From: Thermomicrobiaceae bacterium
Lineage (GTDB): Bacteria; Chloroflexota; Chloroflexia; Thermomicrobiales; Thermomicrobiaceae
DNA length: 5,875 bases
Assembly: GCA_007123655.1 (NCBI GenBank)
Contig: SKKR01000153.1
Location: 1-5,875, forward strand
Direction of reading: 5' to 3'
Part shown: piece by piece, positions 1 to 5,467 of the stretch
Position numbering within the stretch: position 1 is the first letter of the stretch
How the letters are laid out: the number at the start of each line of letters is the position of its first letter
The notes under the pieces: model-generated
What the model saw: only the letters and a program-made list of their open reading frames with translations
The model's database searches: none
Told to the model about the DNA's origin: nothing
Program-made: the position numbers and the translations under genes

Positions 1-636
1 GCCGGTGTCCTGTTTCTGCTCGATCTGGGTGACATCGTTGACGCTGGAAGCGTCATCGCGACGTGGTGGCCGGTGGTCCTGATCGCATTCGGTCTCGTCG
101 CGCTGGTCGGTCCGGCACGTTCGCTCATCGGGGGGACCATCGTCACCGGCATCGGGGTGATCCTGCTGGTCGCGACGCTCGACCTGCTCCCGGTCTCCGC
201 CGGAGAACTGATCCTCCCGCTGATCCTGATTGGTGTCGGGCTGGCGCTGGTGCTTCTCCGGACCGGAATCGCCTCTCGCGGCAGCGCGGAAAACACGGTC
301 AGCGGATTCGCGATGTTCGGTGGACAGAATATTGTGGCGCGTTCCGATCAGTTCAGTGGAGGAACGCTCACCGCCCTGTTCGGCGGTATTGATTTCGACC
401 TCAGGCAGGCGCACATTGCGCCGGGCGGAGCGGGGATCGAGGTGTTCACGGCGTTCGGAGGCGTGAACGTCATCGTTCCGCGCGGAATGCGCGTAACCGT
501 TTCAGGGATGCCGCTCTTCGGTGCGGTTGAAGACAAGGTTGACCGTTCGGCACAACCGGAACCCGACGCGCCAGCGGTGAACGTGACTGGCATCGCCATG
601 TTTGGTGGCATTGAGGTCAAACACGAGAACGGCTAG
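1..636 (+). CDS. LiaF-like membrane protein with FGG-repeat C-terminal domain (5'-partial)
   Basis: The frame is open from base 1 and ends at TAG 634-636, giving 211 residues. Alignment with the paralog that follows places the real start about 15 codons (roughly 45 bases) outside the window, so the GTG at base 73 is internal. The N-terminal half shows about four hydrophobic segments, with a TWWPVVLI motif opening the second. The C-terminal half is hydrophilic and beta-rich, with a recurring turn motif: MFGG, LFGG, AFGG, LFGA and MFGG at roughly 20-35 residue spacing, plus a VPRGMRVTVSG block. This matches the LiaI/LiaF-like transmembrane region followed by the LiaF-type C-terminal domain (cell-wall-active antibiotic response proteins). 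LiaF is known to restrain an envelope-stress two-component system in Firmicutes; that role here is only inferred. The next gene begins 31 bases downstream on the same strand, so an operon is likely. The family call is firm; the exact function is unknown. Confidence 0.85.
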   Translation, partial: AGVLFLLDLGDIVDAGSVIATWWPVVLIAFGLVALVGPARSLIGGTIVTGIGVILLVATLDLLPVSAGELILPLILIGVGLALVLLRTGIASRGSAENTVSGFAMFGGQNIVARSDQFSGGTLTALFGGIDFDLRQAHIAPGGAGIEVFTAFGGVNVIVPRGMRVTVSGMPLFGAVEDKVDRSAQPEPDAPAVNVTGIAMFGGIEVKHENG

Positions 637-655
637 TCTCGCGTCGAATAACAGC

Positions 656-665
656 AAAGGAGGAG
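656..665 (+). promoter_or_regulatory. Shine-Dalgarno site fixing the start of the second LiaF-like gene
   Basis: The sequence AAAGGAGGAG lies directly before ATG 668-670 and is the strongest ribosome binding site in the window. It shows that translation begins at 668. The in-frame ATG at 602 lies inside the end of the preceding gene and is not the start. Confidence 0.85.
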
Positions 666-667
666 CG

Positions 668-1342
668 ATGGCGAGCCGCACTGGCGCAATCTTCGGACTT
701 CTGCTGATCGTTGCCGGAGTCGTGTTTCTCCTGGATGCGGCGGATGTCATTCCGGCGCGGGACGTTCTGAGCAACTGGTGGCCGCTCGCCCTGGTTATTC
801 TGGGACTCATTGCACTGCTTGGCCGCAGCCGCTCGGTAACGGGCGGCGGGATTCTCATCGTCAGCGGTGTCGTCCTGCTGATGTCGACACTGAACATCCT
901 GGATGTCTCTGTCTGGCAGCTTGTCATCCCGCTGGTTCTGATCGCTGTCGGGCTGACGCTCCTGCTTCGCGGCGTTGGCCGCGGAACTCCTTCCGATGTG
1001 AGCAACAGTCTGACGGTGGCCGCGATTCTGAGTGACCAGCGCATTCTCAGCGAAGCGCCCGGATTCCGGGGAGCGTCCCTGACATCGATTCTGGGAGATG
1101 CCAGGCTTGACCTTCGAAACGCGAAACTGGACCCGGGCGGCGCCAACGTGGACGTCTTCTGTCTCCTGGGAGATGTTCATGTGCTGGTCCCGCGGGGCTG
1201 GCGCGTAACCGTAAGCGGGTTGCCGATTCTGGCGGACTTCAAAGACAAGACGGACCACGAGGCCGGCTTGCCACACGACGCCCCCCAGCTAACCGTGACC
1301 GGTGTTTCGATCCTGGCAGACGTTGACGTCAATCACGAGTAA
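668..1342 (+). CDS. LiaF-like membrane protein with LGD-type C-terminal repeats
   Basis: This complete protein has 224 residues, starts at ATG 668 behind AAAGGAGGAG and ends at TAA 1340-1342. Predicted membrane helices lie near residues 6-24, 37-52, 58-75 and 83-100. The short loops between them put both ends on the same side, probably the cytoplasm. The C-terminal domain (about 115-224) has five turns at regular positions: ILSD 120-123, ILGD 141-144, LLGD 166-169, ILAD 187-190 and ILAD 215-218. It also has VPRGWRVTVSG around 174-184. It is collinear with the upstream gene over its whole length, so the pair arose by tandem duplication. In the upstream copy nearly every turn reads FGG. The LGD form is closer to the classical LiaF C-terminal domain. 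The role is probably membrane or envelope-stress signalling, inferred from family only. No histidine kinase or response regulator is visible in the window, so a Lia-type circuit cannot be confirmed. Confidence 0.88.
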   Translation: MASRTGAIFGLLLIVAGVVFLLDAADVIPARDVLSNWWPLALVILGLIALLGRSRSVTGGGILIVSGVVLLMSTLNILDVSVWQLVIPLVLIAVGLTLLLRGVGRGTPSDVSNSLTVAAILSDQRILSEAPGFRGASLTSILGDARLDLRNAKLDPGGANVDVFCLLGDVHVLVPRGWRVTVSGLPILADFKDKTDHEAGLPHDAPQLTVTGVSILADVDVNHE

Positions 1343-1490
1343 GCACGCGCTCGGATTCATGCTCGCGTGATCCGGGCCGGTTCACGCTCGTTTTGATTTG
1401 ATCTCTGACGAGCCGCCGGAACTGGGCACCATCCCGTTTGCTGTTGCACAAGAACCAGCGTCCCGCAGGGGCTCATACGCGAGGATCGCT
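1343..1490. other. Convergent intergenic region with two weak inverted repeats
   Basis: This gap separates the end of the + strand LiaF-like pair from the end of the minus-strand MFS gene. It contains CACGCG 1344-1349 paired with CGCGTG 1364-1369 (14-base loop), and GCTCGT 1386-1391 paired with ACGAGC 1408-1413 (16-base, T-rich loop). Either could help end transcription from one or both sides. The stems are only 6 bp, the loops are long and no clean U-run follows, so neither is called a terminator. No gene is seen. Confidence 0.5.
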
Positions 1491-2747
1491 CTAATCGGCG
1501 TGGGCCGGCGCGGGTCTCGGGGTGACCTCTGTGTGGCGCCGCTCGAATAGTGGGGACGATTTCACCAGAAACACGACGATGCCGGCGGTGATGCCGATCG
1601 TTGCGTTCATCCAGAGGGATACGTTGTACGACCCGGTGAGGTCGTGAAGAAATCCGGCTGCCGCTGACCCCATCGCGGAGCCGAGCGGCATGATGGCAAA
1701 CATCAGCCCGAAGATGGTGCCGAGTCTCAACCGGCCGTAGATGTCCGCGCTCACGGCCGAGGTCAGCGGTACAGTGGCAGTCCAGGAGATGCCGATCACC
1801 GTCATGGCCAGGAGAACGAGCGGGAAACTGGCGCCGGCGAAGAACAGGATAGCGAACCCGCCACCTCGCATCATATAGGTGACCGACAGCGGTATCAGCT
1901 TATCCGTCCGGTCCGCCCACCAGCCCATCATCAGCGAGCCGAGAATCGCCATCCCGCCCATCAATGACAGGCCGACGGCGGCGTTGTTACGGGTGAGACC
2001 GGTCTCGAGCGCGTAATCGACGAAGAAGGTCATCACCCAGGCCATCGTAATGCCGCAGACCAGGAATCCCCAGCCAAGCTGCCAGAACGAGCGGGACCTC
2101 AGCGCTCGCTGGACCGTGCACCCGAAGCCGGCGTCGCTCGATCCGTCTGTCGCCTCCTCACGCTCCCGAAGCAGCAGCAACAGCAACGGGCCGCCGATGA
2201 CTGCCAGGCCGATCCCGAGATAGATGTAAGAGCTTTGCCAGCCGATCGCCCCGACCGTGATGGTGAGCGCCGGGACGATCGCGAGTTGACCGATGGACCC
2301 ACCTGCGTTGACGATCGAGAGCGCCGTGGCCCGTTTCTTCTGAAACCATCCGGCTACGACCGGAGTGACTGCGACAGGACTCACCGCGGCCAGGCCGAGC
2401 GCGACGACAAGTCCGTACCCGAAGAACAGGTTGAACAGTGTCTGAGAGAAGCCGGTCAGGACCAGGCCGATTCCGACGAGTGCCATACCGCCGCCGGTCA
2501 CGTAGCGCGCGGGGTACCGGTCGACCAGCCACCCTACCAGAGGCTGACTGATACCGACGACCAGAACGTTCATCGAAACCACGAGGCCGAGCGTGCCGTG
2601 TGTGATCTCAAAGCTGTCACGAACCTGGTCGAAGACCACGCCGATGAGAAAGCGACCGCCGGCCGCCACGGCGAGGACAAGGGTTGCCGCGACAACGATT
2701 CCCCATCGCAGCATCGAAACCGGGATCCGGGGCGTACCTGATGCCAT
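1491..2747 (-). CDS. MFS transporter, monocarboxylate / oxalate-formate antiporter-like
   Basis: The protein has 418 residues, a normal length for a 12-helix major facilitator, with hydrophobic segments throughout and a hydrophilic central loop at about 194-218. The conserved loop 2-3 motif is present as GWLVDRYP (G72, D76, R77). Its second-half echo is GWWADRTDK (G275, D279, R280). The block WFQKKRATALSIVNAGGSIG (134-153) and the late block around 334-373 (ADIYGRL, LGTIFG, GSAMGSAAAGFLHDLTGSY) are typical of the monocarboxylate transporter / oxalate-formate antiporter branch. That branch moves small organic acids with protons or by exchange across the cytoplasmic membrane. The substrate cannot be read from sequence. 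The start is ATG 2747, with GGGGG eight bases upstream, a weak but usable ribosome site. The C-terminal tail after about 400 is short, charged and proline/alanine-rich. Nearly 300 bases separate it from the upstream gene, so it probably has its own promoter, although I could not identify convincing -35/-10 boxes. Confidence 0.88.
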   Translation of the reverse strand: MASGTPRIPVSMLRWGIVVAATLVLAVAAGGRFLIGVVFDQVRDSFEITHGTLGLVVSMNVLVVGISQPLVGWLVDRYPARYVTGGGMALVGIGLVLTGFSQTLFNLFFGYGLVVALGLAAVSPVAVTPVVAGWFQKKRATALSIVNAGGSIGQLAIVPALTITVGAIGWQSSYIYLGIGLAVIGGPLLLLLLREREEATDGSSDAGFGCTVQRALRSRSFWQLGWGFLVCGITMAWVMTFFVDYALETGLTRNNAAVGLSLMGGMAILGSLMMGWWADRTDKLIPLSVTYMMRGGGFAILFFAGASFPLVLLAMTVIGISWTATVPLTSAVSADIYGRLRLGTIFGLMFAIMPLGSAMGSAAAGFLHDLTGSYNVSLWMNATIGITAGIVVFLVKSSPLFERRHTEVTPRPAPAHAD

Positions 2748-2899
2748 CAGCGAATCCCCCGGTGGTCACGAGCCTCCGGCCCGTGTCGATTGCCTCAGTC
2801 TGGTCCTGCGAGTCGGAAGGTTTTCATGCAAACGTTCCCGGTGCGTTGAATGACAGTCGTTCAGACGGCCACGGCGCTTATCTGATCACGCGGTGCTGG

Positions 2900-2915
2900 G
2901 CCCGGCGCGCCGGGC
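2900..2915. repeat. 16-bp perfect GC palindrome in the gap upstream of the MFS gene
   Basis: GCCCGGCGCGCCGGGC reads identically on both strands, with no spacer. It lies 153 bases upstream of the MFS start and 123 bases past the end of the small unknown gene. With no loop it is a better fit to a dimeric protein-binding site, or to chance in GC-rich DNA, than to an RNA terminator. No regulator gene is visible nearby. Confidence 0.5.
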
Positions 2916-2943
2916 ATTTGCGAACCGTTTCAAGAGCACGCCA

Positions 2944-2967
2944 GTGCCGGACCGGGTGCTCCGGCAC
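2944..2967. repeat. 8-bp perfect inverted repeat, possible hairpin
   Basis: GTGCCGGA (2944-2951) pairs perfectly with TCCGGCAC (2960-2967) around an 8-base loop. It lies about 70 bases beyond the stop codon of the minus-strand gene ending at 3038. It could end that transcript or stabilise its 3' end. On the minus strand it is followed by TGGCGTGCTC and not by a U-run, so it is not a standard intrinsic terminator. Confidence 0.45.
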
Positions 2968-3037
2968 CTACCAGCATACGTGATGAGCCGTTCCAGTGAA
3001 ACCCTGGGGTTCTGTCGCTACCCGGGAAGACGGGACT

Positions 3038-3430
3038 TCAGGGCACCTGCTCGACTCGATACGGCATCCGGGCGAGCAGGTCGCTGGCGTCTGACGCAGA
3101 GATCTGATGCCCGCTCATCATCTCCGGATTGAGCCCAGAGACGCGGAAAAACAGATCGCCATACTGATACACGAACTCGAAGTGAGGTTCGTCGTCAATC
3201 GGGTCCGCCTTTCCGTCCGCCGCAACGTTGTGCGCCAGCAACCGGCATCGGTGTAACGTGACCGGAGTACCGCCATCGGTTCGGTCCAGCCGCAGGTCGT
3301 CAGGAGGTATCAGCGGTGGGTGTTCAAGGGCCATTCGTTCCGTCACTTTCCAGCTTCCCCGGTCGAAACGATCGTCGTGCAACCAACGTTTCGGCGCGCC
3401 GATGTGTACAAGAGGCGCCCAGTGCGGCAT
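3038..3430 (-). CDS. Unrecognised 130-residue protein
   Basis: I do not recognise this protein. The frame starts at ATG 3430, ends at TGA 3038-3040 and shows mostly G/C third positions like its neighbours, which supports real coding. It is soluble, with no signal peptide or membrane segment. It is rich in Trp, His, Asp and Pro near the N-terminus (PHWAPLVHIGAPKRWLHDD) and has an acidic, aromatic stretch (DDEPHFEFVYQYGDLFFRVSG, about 79-99). Short beta strands and a helix near the end (SASDASDLLARMPYRV) are suggested by eye. The start is uncertain: ATG 3430 has only a weak ribosome site. An in-frame GTG at codon 29, preceded by GGGGAAG, and ATG at codon 33 are alternatives. It lies 72 bases downstream of the hydrolase on the same strand and may be co-transcribed with it. 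Function is unknown. Confidence 0.6.
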   Translation of the reverse strand: MPHWAPLVHIGAPKRWLHDDRFDRGSWKVTERMALEHPPLIPPDDLRLDRTDGGTPVTLHRCRLLAHNVAADGKADPIDDEPHFEFVYQYGDLFFRVSGLNPEMMSGHQISASDASDLLARMPYRVEQVP

Positions 3431-3502
3431 CGCAATAATCGGTCCGATACGCCTGCGTCGTTGGCTGCCAGTGCACCGTGGCGAGTCGTAGTCAATCCAG
3501 GC

Positions 3503-4285
3503 TCACGTGCCAGGCCACGCCCCCTTCGCCAGAAAGTTGATGACGTCACGGTTGAAACGCTCCGGATCATGCACCATCGGAATGTGCCCTCCGTGTGGGT
3601 AGGTTGTCAAGCGGGCGTCCGGGAGTCGTTCGAGAAACGTTTCGGCAAGCTCGAGGGGGACGACCGGGTCGTCAGCTCCCCAGATCAACAGGGTGCTGGC
3701 ACGGACTTCGGGGAGAAGCGAGAGGACATCGTGCTCGATAAGACTCTGGCCGCTCTGCCAGGTTGTCCGGAGGTCGGCAAGCCGGATGTCGCGCAGCGCG
3801 AGAGGAAACATGCGAGGAGGGATCTCGCGCAGCAGTTTGACGATCGGGAGAACGTAGTGCTCGAGCTCACTGTCCGGGAGCACCCCGGCGGGCCCGACCA
3901 GGACGAGCCTGGTAACCCGCTCCGGATATGTGGCCGCAATCCGCACCGCGAGATGGCCGCCCATCGAATGTCCGACCAGATGCACTGACCGGAGATCGAC
4001 CGCGTCAATGAACCGGATCACCCAGTTTGCGTAGTCGGGCATCGCGCGAATCGCCGTTTGATGACCCATACGCCCGAATCCCGGTAGATCGAGCAGGAAT
4101 ACGGTGAAGTGCTCCGCGATCGCACTGGCATTGAACTGCCACCAGTCGAGCGAAGCGGACAACCCGTGAAGCATGACGACGGGTGGCCCGGATCCTCCGG
4201 CAAGGTAGACGACCGGCTCGCCGTCGACGCTGGTGCCGCGCAGCTCGAAGTGGTCAGCTGCCCAGTCAGGGATCGGTTCACGCAT
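3503..4285 (-). CDS. Alpha/beta hydrolase fold enzyme
   Basis: The protein has 260 residues, a full-length single-domain alpha/beta hydrolase. The oxyanion motif is HGLSAS (H40, G41). The strand-turn motif DLPGFGRMG (66-74) follows. The nucleophile elbow is GHSMGG with Ser107. The acid is probably Asp206 in WGADDPVVP (202-210), and the catalytic His is His234 in GGHIPMVHDPERFN. The whole triad is intact, so it should be an active cytoplasmic hydrolase. No signal peptide is visible. The cap region (about 134-190) carries charged and aromatic residues that would set specificity. The pattern is that of the broad group containing C-C bond hydrolases (MhpC/BphD-like), esterases and haloperoxidase-like enzymes, and sequence alone does not choose between them. 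The start at ATG 4285 has TAGGAT seven bases upstream. An unrelated ATP-grasp gene lies upstream beyond a hairpin, and a small unknown gene lies downstream. Confidence 0.9.
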   Translation of the reverse strand: MREPIPDWAADHFELRGTSVDGEPVVYLAGGSGPPVVMLHGLSASLDWWQFNASAIAEHFTVFLLDLPGFGRMGHQTAIRAMPDYANWVIRFIDAVDLRSVHLVGHSMGGHLAVRIAATYPERVTRLVLVGPAGVLPDSELEHYVLPIVKLLREIPPRMFPLALRDIRLADLRTTWQSGQSLIEHDVLSLLPEVRASTLLIWGADDPVVPLELAETFLERLPDARLTTYPHGGHIPMVHDPERFNRDVINFLAKGAWPGT

Positions 4286-4308
4286 GGTGTGATCCTACCG
4301 CCGGGGGA

Positions 4309-4345
4309 AGAGAGACGAAAGGCCGGACGCCAGGAGCGTCCGGCC
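4309..4345 (-). terminator. Intrinsic terminator or attenuator after the ATP-grasp gene
   Basis: GGCCGGACGC (4321-4330) and GCGTCCGGCC (4336-4345) form a perfect 10-bp stem with a 5-base loop. Read on the minus strand it is followed by TTTCGTCTCTCT (4320-4309), a T-rich though interrupted tail. This fits an intrinsic terminator for the ATP-grasp transcript, whose stop codon is 30 bases earlier. There is no T-tail in the plus direction. The hydrolase start codon is only 35 bases beyond the stem, so the structure may instead reduce read-through or protect the upstream mRNA. Confidence 0.75.
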
Positions 4346-4375
4346 GCGTAGCGAGCATCCGGCGTATGACAAAGG

Positions 4376-5368
4376 TCAGTCTTCGCCGCCGGCCGCCCCG
4401 ACGAGATCACCGACGGCGGCCCGGTAACGGGATTCCAGGTAGTCGGCGAAGTTGTCGAACGGGTCAAACCCGACGATCTCCGGAGCATTGGCGACGAAGT
4501 TCGAGACGGCGTTGATGTCGTAGAAATAGATCAGCCCGTCTCGCTGGCTGACGAGGTATTCGAGCCCGCCGATGTCGATGCGGGCCTCGTGAAAGATTGC
4601 CAGTGTCGCTTCCAGGACGTCCTCAGGCGGGTCCGCCTTCTCAGCGCTCCGGCTTTGCGTCAGGCAAGCCCCGCCGGCATCATCGTCTGCTTCCGCCTTC
4701 CGTTGCTCGAGCGAGGCGGGGCAGAGATTGAACCCAAGCGAGGGATCATTCCTGATGTTGATCCCGTAGAGAATTTCACCGTTCAGCGATTCGACCCGAG
4801 TAATGGTGTCGTCCACCGCGGGGTGGAACTCCTGAACGATTGCCGTGGAGTCGAGGATGAACACGTCGTCGAGCAGCCCCTCGGCTACGGCGTCTCGAAC
4901 TTCGATAAGGGAATCGAAACGCTGCATCAGTGCGCCGCTACCACCGATGTTGGGCTTCACGATGATCGGGAACTCCAGTTCCGATGCGGCGCTGGCAATC
5001 TGACCTGGCGCGTTGACGACCAGGCTTCGCGGGTGCGGAATGCCCAGTCGTTTGAGCAGGCCGATCTGGCGAGCCTTGGAGACTTCGAGCAGATGCGCCC
5101 GGTAGCCGTTGACCGTCGGAACTCCGATGTTTTCCAGGTGCTGGAGGTACTGCAGCGCATAGAATATTGCGCTGGTGTGCCCCCGCAGGTAGGACGAGGG
5201 GCTGACGCGGTTGACTACCAGGCTGTAGGGCACATTCTGGTCGTCCGGCTCGTACTGATGCTCGTGCGCCAGCACATGTTCGTGCGGAATCCCCCGCTCC
5301 TCGAGCTTTGTGAAGAGCGGCTTGAACCAGTCCGGATGCTCATAGAAGATGGCCATTGGTTTAGACAT
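4376..5368 (-). CDS. RimK-like ATP-grasp ligase of unknown substrate
   Basis: The protein has 330 residues. ATP-grasp enzymes join a carboxylate, activated as acylphosphate, to an amine or similar nucleophile. The N-terminal domain (1-90) includes FYEHPDWFKPLF (8-19) and NRVSPSSYLRGH (53-64), followed by VNGYRAHLLEVSKARQIGLL (86-105). The ATP-binding region is next: FPIIVKPNIGGSGALM (133-148, with Lys138 and the glycine loop), then Gln179-Glu180 in the hinge position. Metal-binding acidic/amide residues are likely Glu270 (GGLEYL) and Asp284/Asn286 (YFYDINAVSNF). Together these match an uncharacterised ATP-grasp family, often annotated as RimK-type alpha-L-glutamate ligase-like, that carries the SPSS..RGH, EVSK.RQ and LCPA motifs. 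A hydrophilic, acidic segment at about 217-250 is probably a surface loop. ATG 5368 is preceded by GAGAGGG eleven bases upstream, a slightly long spacing. The next ATG, at codon 5, would be worse placed. The enzyme is probably cytoplasmic and its substrate is unknown. Confidence 0.88.
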   Translation of the reverse strand: MSKPMAIFYEHPDWFKPLFTKLEERGIPHEHVLAHEHQYEPDDQNVPYSLVVNRVSPSSYLRGHTSAIFYALQYLQHLENIGVPTVNGYRAHLLEVSKARQIGLLKRLGIPHPRSLVVNAPGQIASAASELEFPIIVKPNIGGSGALMQRFDSLIEVRDAVAEGLLDDVFILDSTAIVQEFHPAVDDTITRVESLNGEILYGINIRNDPSLGFNLCPASLEQRKAEADDDAGGACLTQSRSAEKADPPEDVLEATLAIFHEARIDIGGLEYLVSQRDGLIYFYDINAVSNFVANAPEIVGFDPFDNFADYLESRYRAAVGDLVGAAGGED

Positions 5369-5467
5369 AATTGCAGGAACCCTCTCGCTTTAGCTGAATG
5401 AATCGTGCAATCTGCGCTGCCGCCCGGCGGCCGGTCCCCATTGATCGGATGAGGCACCGCCCGCGAA
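5361..5467 (-). pseudogene. Possible 3' relic of a GltA/GltD-type flavin oxidoreductase gene
   Basis: The minus-strand frame ending at TAA 5361-5363 encodes LIRSMGTGRRAAAQIARFI (5453-5397). This resembles the last helix of glutamate-synthase-type NAD(P)/FAD oxidoreductases, where a VI.AMG.GRRAA..I pattern follows FAGGD...G. Just upstream but in another frame, 5467-5456 encodes FAGG. In the family about eight residues separate these motifs; here only two bases do, as if roughly 22 bases had been lost. The frame ends eight bases inside the ATP-grasp gene (ATGTCTAA), so an intact ancestor would have overlapped it translationally. Farther upstream I could not trace the rest of such a protein with confidence. 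The assignment rests on a short match and may be chance. Confidence 0.3.

Larger units (their letters stand above)
2748..3037. other. Intergenic region upstream of the MFS gene
   Basis: These 290 bases lie between two minus-strand genes. Apart from the two inverted repeats listed separately, I see no gene here. Short plus-strand open frames cross it, but they have no ribosome site, run antisense into the neighbouring genes and give low-complexity arginine-rich translations. The region should carry the promoter of the MFS gene and the transcript end of the small gene at 3038-3430. No clear promoter boxes were found. Confidence 0.5.

Noticed and set aside
602..667. ATG 602 as the start of the second LiaF-like gene
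   Set aside because: It would add 22 hydrophilic residues overlapping the end of the first gene and lacks a ribosome site. ATG 668 has AAAGGAGGAG directly upstream and matches the paralog's N-terminus.
502..1276. Two long minus-strand frames (214 and 219 codons) opposite the LiaF-like genes
   Set aside because: They are shadows of the well-supported plus-strand paralogs, with Arg/Ser- or Gln/Arg-rich translations and no domain.
1344..1413. Terminators for the convergent genes
   Set aside because: The two inverted repeats have only 6-bp stems with 14-16 base loops and no clean U-run, too weak to call.
2235..2741. 168-codon plus-strand frame
   Set aside because: It is antisense to the MFS transporter, and the very acidic/basic translation is what the reverse of a hydrophobic membrane protein gives.
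2893..3132. 79-codon plus-strand frame across the intergenic gap
   Set aside because: It has no ribosome site, runs antisense into the small minus-strand gene and gives an arginine/serine-rich translation without recognisable features.
3320..3988. 222-codon plus-strand open frame
   Set aside because: It is antisense to the alpha/beta hydrolase, which has an intact catalytic triad, and to part of the small unknown gene. Its translation is charged, low in hydrophobic cores and unrecognised.
4589..5401. 270-codon plus-strand open frame
   Set aside because: It lies wholly antisense to the ATP-grasp gene, whose motifs are clear. The frame is open because of the G/C third-position bias of the real gene, and its translation resembles no protein.
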